Source: Eopsaltria australis (Eukaryota; Chordata; Aves; Passeriformes; Petroicidae). Taken from it: a stretch of 64,000 bases of DNA. Below are positions 33,407 through 43,615 of this stretch, in pieces. The position numbers and the translations under genes are program-made. The stretch covers positions 868,001 to 932,000 of the forward strand of contig JAVTVJ010000220.1 in NCBI GenBank assembly GCA_034509425.1, written 5' to 3'. Each line of letters starts with the position of its first letter. Position 1 is the first letter of the stretch. The notes under the pieces were generated by a model, which did no database searches, was not told the origin of the DNA, and was given only the letters and a program-made list of their open reading frames with translations.

Positions 33407-36400
33407 ATGCCAGTCAGGAAGCACAGCCAGCACATGAAGTTGTTCAAGAACAAGGGCAAGGATGAAACTGTGAGTACCCCCCCTGCCTCTGCCAGCGTTT
33501 TGGATTCCAGCAGAGCCCACTGTTGGCAGGAGCTGATGGAGAGGCTTCTCGAGGCCCATGGCTTCAAATCTGCCTGTGTGAGGGAGCAGAGGAATGGCTC
33601 TGGATCCCTTCAGCTGGGATGTTTGGGTGGCTTTTGGGATGTGGTGTGGGGCTGGCTGGGCTGCAGGGAGTGTGGTAGCACAGGCAAGGGGGATATGAGT
33701 TTTGGGTGGGGGGCTGGAGAAGGGAGATGGCTCAGCCCCAGCCTGCTGAGCTCTCCACAGCAGTTATCCCTGTGGAGCTGGGGCTGGTATGGGATGTCAG
33801 TTGGGATCTGTCGGCTTGATTTAAGCCAGTAGAGGAGATGAGGGTTTGCCTTTCAGGTTCAGAAAATCTACTTTTAAAAACACCCACTGGGTGCTGGTTC
33901 ATCCAGCAGCCCATGTCCTTGGGAGGCACTGAGGGAGAGGCTTCCTCTGTCCCATCTCCTACATCACCCTCCAGGCCATAGTGAGGAGATGCTGGCTCTG
34001 CACTTCTCCCGTGGGAAACGTGGGGCACAGGGCTGCAGGGATGAGCTCCCTGGGGAATGGGACACTGCAGACACGGGTGGGATGGTGCCCTTCTTCCCCC
34101 CAGACCCTGCGGAGGCAGAGGGTGGAGGTGAGCGTCGAGCTGAGAAAGGCCAAGAAGGATGAGCAGATCCTGAAGCGCAGGAACATTTCCATCCGTTTGA
34201 AGGAGGAGAATCCCTCTGTGGGACAAGACAGAGCAGAGGAGGTGAGTGCTTGGTGCTCTGTGCCTGGGCAGGATCAGTGCAGGGGGAATCATGCCCTGCT
34301 TGGGTCACTGTCAACTCCAGCTGGGGTGACCTGGATTAAGTCGCTGGTGCCATTCCTGATCTCCATGCCCAGTGCTGGGGAGTGTTTCAGACTGCCTGGC
34401 CTTTGTGCAGTTTTTCATGGTGATGATGTCCTGCTGGCCTCCCTTGATGGCAGGTAGAACAGGCTGGTGCTCTGCCTCGCTGGGAGCTGCTCCTGTCTGG
34501 CTCCCTGCACAGCCAGGGGTAATTACTGAGTTCAGGCCCATTATGGTGTCAGTGACTCTGTCAGTGCTTGATTACAAGCATTAGTTGCCTCGAAGGCTTT
34601 TGTGGATTCTCTTCCTCTGCCTCATCTCGAAACTGAGTTGCATAAAGAATAGACACTGCTCAGATATGAAGTGGTGACTGAGCTGGGTCTAGACAGCTGA
34701 TTGACTGCTGAGATTAAACCAGAGGGAGTCCCGGCTCCCCGGCTGACTCTGAATCATTCCCTGTGACACAGAATATTCAGCTATCCTTGGAGGAGGTTGT
34801 GGAAGCTGTGAATGGGAACAACACCGAGCTGCAGCTGTTTGCCACCCAGGCCACCAGGTAGGAGCCTGGCTGCTGGAGATGTGCTGGGGCCTGAGGGTAA
34901 AAGGATGCACATTCCTGTTTGAGGAGCTCTCTAGAGAGGTGGCACAGGGAGAACCCAAAGTGCCCATGGGAATCTCAGCTGGTCCCTGTTCTATGCCCTG
35001 TGTGCTGTGCTTGGCTCACGGTCCTGTGTGAGCCCAACCCAGGGGTTGGCTGTGCTGCCCCTTCCTGTGCCAGGGATCATGTTGAATCCCACAAATCGAG
35101 TGCCAGGTGCTTGGGCAGGACAAGGACTGGAGAGCCTGGCTCTGTAAAGGGTCAGTGCCAAGCAGGATTGGCCTCACAAGGGTGGGGCATGAAGGACCAC
35201 AGGGTGCCATCATCACCCAGCTGGCAGCAGGGATGTCCCCTGAGGGTCCAGGAGAGGCTACATCCCTGCTGGTGCTTCCTTGGCTGGCTCAAGCCACAAC
35301 CTCGTGCCTGGCCCCAGGGCTGTGGTGGCACCACACAGGGCTCCTCATGGCCGGCTGTGCTGTGTCCTCTCACAGGAGAATTCTGTCCAAGCACAAGGAC
35401 CCCCCCATCAATCAGATCATCGAGCTGGGGATCATCCCCAGGATGGTGGAGTTTCTGGGCTGTGCTGACAATCCTGCCCTGCAGTTTGAGGCAGCCTGGG
35501 CACTGACCAACATCGCCTCTGGAACCTCGGAGCACACCAGGGCCGTGGTGGAGGGAGGGGCCATCCCAGCCTTCATCTCCCTGCTGTCCTCCTCACACAT
35601 GCACATCAGTGAGCAGGCAGTGTGGGCCCTGGGCAACATCGCAGGTGAGGGGACCTGGAGGGGCATTTGGAGGTGCCTGACTAAGCCAGGGACTTGATGA
35701 TCATTGTGGGCCCCTTCCAACTCGGAATATTCTGTGATTCTGTTAGGGAGATAAAGCTTTGGTGCTCCTCTCCCTGCAGCTTTGTCTCCAAGCTGCTGCC
35801 CCTATTGGACCCCATAACCCTTCATCCCCTTAGTGTGGCCTGGCAGCCTCTGAGATCTTGTGTTGGCTCTGATGAGGATTTTGGCCAAAGCCAAGGGCAA
35901 GACTCCATCCTGCTGGGGTAATTTAACCCCCTAATGTCACCACAGGGAGAACAGAATGGGTGATGCCTGGTTGGCCTGCTGGCACTCCAGTCTGCCCAGT
36001 AAATCCTTTCCACCTAGAAATGCCTAATGGTGTGTGGCTGGTGGGTCACCCAGCCCTGGCCCTGCAGGTCTGATTGCTGTTTGATGTTGACTGTCTTGTG
36101 ACTTGGGCAGATGCCATAACCAACCCTTTTTATCTGTCCAGGGGACGGCCCTCTCTACAGGGATGCTCTTATTGCTCGTGATGTGATTCCTCCCTTGCTG
36201 GGCCTGGTGTCACCTGCAACTCCAGTAAATAACCTTCATTTTCTTGATTTAACAGCTCTTAATCCCTTGGGTGATGGGTGAGTCCTCTGTCTGCCTTGTA
36301 CACCACAAACTGTTTGTATGATTGAATGAGACCCTGCTCTAAAGTGCTTTTGTGGCCCTGCCTATGCACAAAGCTGGGGATGCCAAGCAGACACTGCAAG

Positions 36401-39400
36401 TCAACGTGGTCTCTTTCAGCCTTGGCTTTCTTATCCAGCTCTGACTATCTCAGGCTAGGAATAAGATGAAACTGGTCCAAGGCAGACTTGCATATGCATG
36501 TGGAAGGGCTGAACTTGCCCTTCAAGCTTCCTGCTGCTGCTTTGTGGTTTGTCTCTGCCCTTCTGCAATGGCTCCTGCCCCACTGTTCTCTGTCTCTGGT
36601 GTAAAAAAACCTTCACAGGATAACACAGACTGAGAGGCTCCTGGGGGCAGTGAGGATCTTACACCTGCCTTGTGTTTCAGGTTGGGTTCCTGAGGAACAT
36701 CACCTGGACACTGTCAAACCTGTGCAGGAACAAGAACCCCTGCCCTCCCTTGGATGCTGTGCAGAAGATTCTGCCAGTCCTCATCTTCCTCTTGCAGCAT
36801 GAGGACAAGGACATCATCTCAGACTCCTGCTGGGCTGTTTCCTACCTGACTGACGGCTGCAACGACCGCATCCAAGTTGTGGTGGAGACAGGGATTCTCC
36901 CAAGGCTTGTGGAACTCATGGACAGTCCAGATTTGATTATTGTGGTAGGGAACAATCAGCAACCTCCACTGTCTGGTCCCTTAATGTAGAAAGGTCTGAG
37001 GAGAGGGAAGGCACATGCCCTTGCTCTGTGTGGCAGCTGTGGTGTGCTGTCCCCTCAGCCTGCAGAAGTGACTGCCTGCTTGTCAAGGCTCTGCTCTGCT
37101 GGCTGTGGCTGGAGGCTGGATAGAGACTCTAAAGCTGCTTAGAGCAAACAGAGGACGATGGGGCTGTAAATAAACAGCCATCACCTACAATGCTCTCCTT
37201 GTGTGAAGGATCAAGCACTTAGGGAGGGATCTTGCTGGGCTTTCTGACATGTATCCCTCGAGGTAAGGACTCTCCTCATCTCCTCTAATCTCTGTCTAGA
37301 CTCCAGCTCTCCGTGCCATCGGCAATGTGGTCACAGGCACGGACCAGCAGACCCAGGAAGCCATCGACGCCGGTGTCCTGACGGTCCTGCCCCGGCTGCT
37401 GAGGCACACCAAGCCAGTGATCCAGAAGGAAGCAGCGTGGACCCTCAGCAACATTGCAGCAGGGCCTTCCCAGCAGATCCAGCAGATCATCACCTCTGGG
37501 TTATTGCCATCTTTGGTGGAGCTGCTCCACAAGGTAAGGGATGCGCACGGTGCTGCTGTGGGAGGGATGTGGGGTTCAGGAGGCCTGGAATGGCTCATTT
37601 GTGAAGCACTTGGCCCCAGAGCCACTTGAGCAGGCTGTTTCAGAGCTGCTGAGATCCTTGGGACAGCCTGAGCATCCTGATTTGGCATTACACCTGCAAG
37701 GAAACACATCCTGGAGCTGCTCCTGGCAGCTCTGCCAGGTGTCCAAAGGGCTGGGAAAGGGTCAGCCCAAGCTGAGTATAAGGGAAATATTGTTATCCTC
37801 ACTTCACACTGATCCTGGGGGAATACTAAAGCTTGAGAATGCCTTTGCTGTGCTGCTTTTCCAGGGTGACTTCAAGGCTCAGAAGGAGGCTGTGTGGGTA
37901 GTGGCCAACTTCACCACTGGAGGAACTGTGGATCAGGTGGTGGAGCTCATCCGTTCAGGGGTCCTCAAACCTCTGCTCAACCTGCTCGTGGCCAAGGACA
38001 GCAAAACCATCCTGATCATCCTGGACACCATTTCAAATCTCTTCCTGGTGAGATCTGCTCATCCTGGATGCTAATTTTTAATCTCTTCCTGATAAGATCT
38101 CATCTTTTGACTTCCTTCTCCCAAGGAGCCACAAGGAGTGAGCCAAATGCTCCCACTGTGTGGCTAGAACAACTGTTGATCTTTGGATACCCTTGAGTTG
38201 TCTCAAGGTCTAGGCAAGATGAAGTTTCCAAAGTATTGCTCTTCATCCCCTGCTCTCTGGTTTGGCTGGCAGTCCCCAGCAGGGACTGGTATTCCATGGG
38301 CACCACAATCACATCCCTGGCATCAGGAAGGGGCCATAAATTCAGGGACTGTAATCCTTGAACTTTGTAGCTCAGGGCTGTAATTACAGTAGAGACCACC
38401 TCAGACCTGTTACTGATGTTCTGTTTTGCTGCCTGGCTTTCCAATGTCACAGGCAGCTGAGAAGCTGGGAGAGACAGAGAAGTTGTGTCTGCTGGTGGAA
38501 GAACTTGATGGTCTGGAGAAAATTGAAGACTTGCAAAACCACGAGAACGACATGGTCTACAGAGCTGCCGTGAACATCATAGAGAAATACTTTTCTGGTG
38601 AGGTATGTGAGCCCTTGCTCTTTCTTAGCTGGGAATGTGAAGCTATTACACATTGGAATGAAGCACAGAGTTTAAGGATAGTGAAAAAGGTCTTTGGGGG
38701 AGAACTCTGCATGACCCAGAGTAGTCCTTGCAGCTTCTTTCAGCTGCTTTTAGAGGTCTGTAAAAGCTCCAGGTTGTCAGCCAGTGAGTTGCACAATAGA
38801 CATGGATGCCTTGATAGCATCTTGCTGCTGGAATTTAAACTGGCATCAGCTGGAGTTACTGCAGTTACTGATATGAATACCAAATGTGGGGAAGTTTCCT
38901 CCTTCGGAGCTGAGCTGGCTTGTCACTATGAATGGCAGCCTCCTACTCAGCTGATAACAGTGCTCAGGTTGCATTTGGATTACTTGACCCTTCTCATGGT
39001 AAGGAATCTGTGGAAAAAGAGGATAAGATACCAGCTAGGAGCTGCAAGAGTCCAATGACTGTCACAGATGCCATGTTTGGTCCTAGCCTTAGACTTGCAG
39101 ATGGGAAAGCATCAGGGAAGAGGCTTAGGGGTCTGGCAGACCTTGGAGCTGTGGCTCAGTTTGGGAGTGAGCTGCAGCAGGGAGCAGAGGTCTGGTTTAG
39201 TCCTTTGCCAGAGCAGGGTCTGTGGAGAGTCCCTGTGAGAGGGAAGTTCTCCATTCCAGCTCCTGCTGGAGGGGCTGGATGCCAGGGGAGCATCTCCCTG
39301 AGCAGTCCTGGCTTATTGCTGTTCCAAGCAGACCATTTAATTTGAGTGATTTCTATCACTGCAGCCACGTTTTTTTTTTCCTTTTGCCTCTGGTGTCTGA

Positions 39401-39696
39401 GCCCAAAGTCTTGGCTGCTTTTGTGTGTGGGCTGCAGGGACACTGCAGCCTTGGGGTGCTGCAAGGAGCAGGAAGGCCTGGCCTGGTTTCCAGGGGCTCT
39501 GTTACAGTAAAGCTGAGCTTAACAGCTGGATTTTTAAAACGAAACAGTTGCTATAAAAAGCTTAGTTTTATTCAAATGCAGACCCTCTAACTGACTGCTG
39601 TCATTTTCCTCCTAGGAGAATACAGACCTGGAGCCCCAGACTGGCCAGGATGGGCTCTATGACTTCTCAGTGGAGAAGCAAGACTTCAATTTCTGA
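33407..39696 (+). CDS. KPNA7: Importin subunit alpha (karyopherin alpha 7), complete coding region in ten exons
   Basis: Adaptor that binds nuclear localisation signals and importin beta to carry cargo through nuclear pores. Coding exons: 33407-33469, 34104-34241, 34772-34857, 35376-35644, 36142-36224, 36681-36944, 37300-37533, 37865-38047, 38453-38602, 39616-39696. All junctions are GT-AG and in phase, giving 516 residues and a TGA, close to the usual 515-530. The start [19 protein letters not shown] opens the importin-beta-binding domain (about 1-60), with [16 protein letters not shown] and KRRN. Armadillo repeats follow: the NLS-binding W..N pairs appear in [42 protein letters not shown] and AVWVVANF, with the family-typical [10 protein letters not shown] and [10 protein letters not shown] between. 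The last repeat and an acidic tail ending DFNF match the C-terminus bound by the export factor CAS. KPNA2 is the close paralogue; the symbol rests on synteny with SMURF1 and MYH16. No disablement was seen. Confidence 0.93.
35652..35743 (+). mobile_element. Short CR1 LINE 3'-end fragment in a KPNA7 intron
   Basis: Reads GGGACTTGATGATCATTGTG, CCCCTTCCAACTCGG and ATTCTGTGATTCTGTT, the final 90 or so bases of a forward CR1. It begins only about ten bases after the exon 4 donor. Confidence 0.85.
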
Positions 39697-39808
39697 AGGT
39701 GAAACATGACACAGCTCTAAGGTGGTGGGTGAAGGTGCTTTGAAAGAGCTCAGGCATCCAAACCATGAGGAGCAGAGATGCTGAGCCTTCTTACTTCTGA
39801 AACTTGCC

Positions 39809-39814
39809 AATAAA
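39809..39814 (+). promoter_or_regulatory. KPNA7: KPNA7 polyadenylation signal AATAAA
   Basis: The first canonical AATAAA after the stop codon is 113 bases downstream, followed within 30 bases by a T-rich stretch (GTACTTTTGGATTTGTACCT). This predicts a short 3' untranslated region of about 130-150 bases. Confidence 0.75.
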
Positions 39815-39839
39815 TTGTACTTTTGGATTTGTACCTCTT

Positions 39840-42449
39840 GCCTTTAATTATTCCCCCACTCCTTTAAGCTGCTGTTGCAAATGACATTTCACTTGTTGTT
39901 TTCCAGTAGCATCTTAAGGCCTTGCAGGAGTGTGTTGGAGCCCCTAGGAACATTTTCTGTGTAAAAACTTTTTTCTAAATACATTAAACTGCTGGAGAGC
40001 ATCATCCTACCACCCAGTCCATGTGCTGAAACATCTAGGCTTGACTTGGAGTGGCTGAAATAGCTCTGAATAACTATTTGAGAAGTGTTTCACCCTTCTG
40101 CAGGCACCATCACTGCTGTGGGAAAGGAGGTGATCCCAGCAGGGGAAGGAGCTGAGCCAGGGGCAGGGGGGGGCAGTGTCCTTGCTGTGTTATCTCACCT
40201 GGAAGTGTTGGAGTGTGGATGTGGGAGCTGCTGGGTGAAAGTTGGTGCCTTTGGAAGGAAAGTTGTTGGAGGCAGTGCAGGAGCAATGATTCACCTCTGC
40301 TGCAGCTTCCCTGCTGCCATCCCTCAGCCTGGAGCCCATGGAGCTGCCTCTGCCCTTTCATTCCAAGGACCTGTATTTCAGGTTTCCATGCTGTGCCCCT
40401 GGCTCTTGTCCTCCTCTCCAAGCCCTCCAAGTGTGGTCTCCAGCAGAAGGTGAGGATGGAGTTGAGTCCATGGCACAAAGTTTTCATGCTGTGGGGTCTC
40501 CACATGATGCTGGGCACTGCTCCATCCTTGCAGTGTTGATGGTTCCCAGCAGACCCTTCCCCAACCCTCTGCTCCCCAGGGCTTGGAGCATCTCAAAGGC
40601 TTTGCTTAAGGCAAGATGAGGAAGCAGCTTTCCCTCCCTGCTTTGGGGGGTTTGACTCTTCAAAATGACCCTGGGTGGGCTCAGGGCTTTGCTCAATCTG
40701 AAGGGAAAATCTCCTCTTAAGGGAGCAGAGACTCCCCTGCCCTGGATCTGCTCGTCAGAGCATTTGTGCATTTTTCCTGCAGGCCACCCAAGGAACAGGC
40801 AGTTGGTAGTAGATGTGTTCCTGGGAGGAGCTGTGCAGCCCCAGTTCTGGGTACCAGGGCTGAGTATCACTTATTAAATATTCAAATACAAGGATCTGAT
40901 GAAATGCAAAGTGCTTCTTGCATCCAGAACTTATGGATTTAGAAACATGATCCAGCAAAGCCTGAGCACGCACCTGAACCAGGGGCCTGTACTGGCTGGG
41001 CTCTGTGGGCTTCCCACTGCTGCCAAGGCTGCTGAGGCACCTGGAAATGGCCACATTTCCCTGGGTAAAAGGAATTTGTTTCCTCAGTGCAAACAGAGCC
41101 AGAGCTGGGCCCTGCGTGGCTGCCCTGACTTTGGGTTGTGGTCCTGTGTGGAGCATCCTCAGTGGCTTTTCCCAGGGCCAGGCAGGGCTGTCTCTTACAG
41201 CTGCTCTGATAGAAAAAGCAGGATAAAAAGAAGGATGGGAAGTCTTTTTTTATTCTTTTCTTTGTGCTGGACACAAACCTGTGGTCAGTGCTGTCACACA
41301 GAGCTGCTCCTTCCCCTCCTGGTGTCCATAACTTACAATAAAACATTATCCTGAAGGCAGGGGCCAGGACGATGTGCTCCTCTTACAAAGAGCGTGGGGA
41401 TGTGCCTGCTGTCTCTCTGGGGAGCTGGGCCAGTGCCTGCAGGATCCCCAGGGCTGTGTGGGTGTGTGAGCGACCTGCAGGCAGCTGCTTGCCTGGCCCG
41501 GGGGCTCTGCCCTCCCTCCCCTGCTCCACACCTGCCCCAGGCACAGCCACCACGGCGATTTTGGCACTGGGGGCACCCCCTGCTCCCAGTGGGATGGGAT
41601 GGGATGGGGCATCCACAGGGAGCAGCGAGGGTGGGATTCTGCTGTGCTTCCTCAGGGCAGCTCAACCTCCCTCTGGAGATGTGCAAAAAAGTAGTTTTTC
41701 TAATTAAAGCCTCCGCTGAGGAGCAGGTGGAGGATTGTTAATTTGGGATCAGCCACTGACCTCTATCAGCCCAGTGCCCCTGAAGTGCCACCTCTGCTCC
41801 TTGTTTGAACACTTTCAGGAGTGAGGGCTCCACTGCTGCCCTGGGCAGCCCTGTCAGTGCTTCACCACTCCTTCAGTGAAGAAATTATTGCTGATCTCCA
41901 CCCCTGGCCCAAGCTGGGGCTGTGTCCTTGGTGTTGTCACCTGGGAGAAGGGGCCACTCCCCACCTGGCTGTACCCTCCTGTCAGGGAGTTACAGAGAGT
42001 GAGAAGGTGATGGAAAAGGCACTGCCACTGCCTGTGGGTGGCCTGTCTGCCCCAAATTAAGACCCCATTACACCCCTAAGGTACCTCCAATGCCACCTGC
42101 AGCCATCCCTGTGCTCCCTCCATGTCCCCCACACATCCTCCATGTCACTGTGAGAGCCCCTATTTGCCCCCATGTCACCCCCATGCTACCCTGTGTCACC
42201 CCTGAGAACACCTATTCGCCCCCAGGCACCCCGGTCTGCCCCTTTTCACCCCAAGACAGCCCCAGGCACCCCTGTTCCCCCCTATTCTGCTCCCCAGGCA
42301 TCCCCATTCCCGCTCATTTCCCACATCCCGCTCCTGTTCTTCTCTATTCCCCCATTCCCCCTCTATTCCCCTATTTCCCTCATCCCGTTCCTCTTCCCCC
42401 AATTCCCTCATCCCATTCCCGAATTCCCCCAATTCCCCCCCACCCTCTC
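39840..42449. other. Intergenic region between KPNA7 and SMURF1
   Basis: No gene is supported. Open frames up to about 150 codons occur on both strands, but they overlap each other, lack splice-phase continuity and have no recognised domain. One CR1 fragment (about 41.75-42.0 kb) and a C-rich tract at the right end are listed separately. An AATAAA at about 41336 has no coding region in front of it that I can identify. Confidence 0.65.
41755..42005 (-). mobile_element. CR1 LINE fragment (different subfamily)
   Basis: The plus strand shows GTTTGAACACTTTCAGGAGT, GCCCTGGGCAGCCCTGTCAG, CTCCTTCAGTGAAGAAATTA and CCACCTGGCTGTACCCTCC. This is the reverse complement of a CR1 subfamily 3' region distinct from the other copies here. 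It points to the minus strand and is diverged. Confidence 0.8.
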
Positions 42450-42455
42450 CCCTCG
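42080..42455. repeat. C-rich, strand-asymmetric low-complexity tract
   Basis: The plus strand is dominated by C and T, with irregular reiteration of CACCCC, CCCCCATGTCACCC and, towards the right, CCCATTCCC / CTATTCCCC units. G is nearly absent from 42300 to 42450. The long plus-strand proline-rich open frames here are a consequence of composition. It abuts the SMURF1 CpG island. Confidence 0.85.
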
Positions 42456-42482
42456 CCAGGGGGCGCTCTCCCGACCCCTCCC

Positions 42483-42492
42483 GCGCATGCGC
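42483..42492. promoter_or_regulatory. NRF1-type palindrome GCGCATGCGC
   Basis: A perfect copy of the core NRF1 palindrome within the CpG island, about 350 bases upstream of the SMURF1 start codon. NRF1 sites are typical of TATA-less CpG promoters. Occupancy is inference. Confidence 0.6.
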
Positions 42493-42562
42493 CGCGCCCC
42501 GACCTTCCCTCCTGCGACCTTCTCCTCATGGCGTTCGGCTGCAGCCACACCGCCCTGCGCGC

Positions 42563-42570
42563 TGACGTCA
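42563..42570. promoter_or_regulatory. Full palindromic CRE TGACGTCA
   Basis: A perfect eight-base CREB/ATF site lies in the CpG island, 276 bases upstream of the SMURF1 ATG. GC-box/KLF-like GGGGCGTGGC follows at 42601-42610. Full CREs near the start site of CpG promoters are commonly bound by CREB; this is predicted only. Confidence 0.6.
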
Positions 42571-42838
42571 CCACCCTCCGCCGTGCGCGGGGGCGTGCCG
42601 GGGGCGTGGCCACGGTTCTCCGCGGCCGGGCCGGGCCGGGCGGGCGCGTCGGCGGCGGCGGCGGCTGAGGCGGGGGCTGAGGGGGCTGAGGGCGCCGAGC
42701 CTGCGGCGGCCGCCGGAACGCGGGCCCGGGCATCCCCGGCATCGTGAGGAGCGGGCGGGCTCGCATGGCGGGGCTGCGCGGGGCCGCCGGTTGAGCTCGG
42801 CGCCGCCGCCGCCTCCTCCTTCTCCTTCTCCAGGCGCG

Positions 42839-42893
42839 ATGTCGAACCCCGGTACCCGCCGGAACGGATCCAGCATCAAGATCCGCCTCACAG
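42839..42893 (+). CDS. SMURF1: E3 ubiquitin-protein ligase SMURF1, first coding exon
   Basis: SMURF1 is a NEDD4-family HECT ubiquitin ligase (C2 domain, two WW domains, HECT) that targets receptor-activated SMADs 1/5, BMP and TGF-beta receptors and RhoA. Only the first 18 codons are in this window: MSNPGTRRNGSSIKIRLT, identical to the SMURF1 N-terminus as I remember it. SMURF2 begins MSNPGGRRNGPVKLRLT, so the paralogue is excluded. A CAG/GTAACG donor follows after one further base (phase 1), splitting the valine codon that starts the C2 core VLCAKN in the protein. The ATG is the first in the likely transcript and has an acceptable context (GGCGCGATGTC). The rest of the gene lies past the right edge. 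The adjacent KPNA7 and MYH16 give the same synteny as human 7q22.1. Confidence 0.95.
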
Positions 42894-43300
42894 GTAACGG
42901 GGCGGCGGCGGCACCGTGTGTGTGTGGCCGCACATCCACGGCCGGGCCCGGGGTCCCCTCCCCTCCCCGGTGCCTTCGCCCCCTCCCCGGCCTGGCTGTG
43001 AGGGGAGGGGCGGCCGGGCCCGAGCTCCCAGCGTTGCTTAACTTTTATCCACCGTTTTTCTGTTCCGCTTCCACCTCTGTGACCCGACGGAGCCTCTGCG
43101 CTTTTGTTTATTTATAATTTTTCCCGCCCCTCCGGCGTGGGGTGCTTGAGCCCCCTTGGGGTGGCATAAATTTGAGGAGGGTGAGGGTTTGTTACTGCCT
43201 CCCCCTCGTTTTCCAGCCGGTCAGGGCAAGCTGCACCTTCCTGGGGTCTTTCCCCCGTGGAAGGTGACACTCACCCCCCTTCCAGCCCCCTGACCCTAAA

Positions 43301-43615
43301 TGGGATCCCTTCTGCACTCTTCCCCATTGGGGGTCCCTGTTGATAACCCGCCCCTACCCTCTGCCCATTTGTGGGGTCACTTCTGCACCCTTCCTGTGTG
43401 TGGGGGTCCCTGTGACACCCCTGTCCCCCTCCCAGCCCCTTCCTGGGGTCTCTTCTGCACCTTCCCTGTCTGTGGACGTCCCTATGAGTCTTTTTCCCTT
43501 TCCCAGGGTTTCCCCCGTTCCCTCCCCCATGGGGGTGTCCCTGTGCCCCCCCTTCCACCCCTCCAGACCACCCCACCCCTTCATGGGGTCTCCTCTCCAC
43601 CTTTCCCAGGAGGAT
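43301..43615. repeat. Degenerate GC-rich minisatellite, unit about 60-75 bases
   Basis: A unit of the form TGGGGTC.CTTCTGCACC followed by GTGGGGGTCCCTGTGAC and a C-rich tail recurs from about 43301, 43372, 43444, 43504 and 43584, with increasing divergence to the right. It starts some 400 bases after the SMURF1 exon 1 donor. Open frames through it are compositional. Confidence 0.8.

Larger units (their letters stand above)
42450..43060 (+). promoter_or_regulatory. SMURF1: SMURF1 CpG-island promoter
   Basis: CpG dinucleotides are dense, in sharp contrast to the CpG-poor flanks. There is no TATA box; GC boxes and other housekeeping elements cluster between 42480 and 42620, so transcription probably starts between about 42600 and 42750. 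The 5' untranslated region is very GC-rich, with GGCGGC repeats around 42650, followed by the coding start at 42839. The island extends past the exon 1 donor. Confidence 0.88.

Noticed and set aside
33146..33832. 228-codon plus-strand open frame around the KPNA7 start
   Set aside because: Only the 21 codons from 33407 to the GTGAGT donor match importin alpha. The rest reads through 5' flank and intron 1.
38426..39058. 210-codon frame extending KPNA7 exon 9
   Set aside because: Similarity to importin alpha stops exactly at the GAG/GTATGT donor at 38602. The following acceptor at 39616 gives the expected C-terminus.
42090..42747. Long proline-rich plus-strand open frames (over 190 codons)
   Set aside because: They are produced by the C-rich tract and CpG island composition. 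There is no conserved domain, and the real SMURF1 start lies downstream in a different context.
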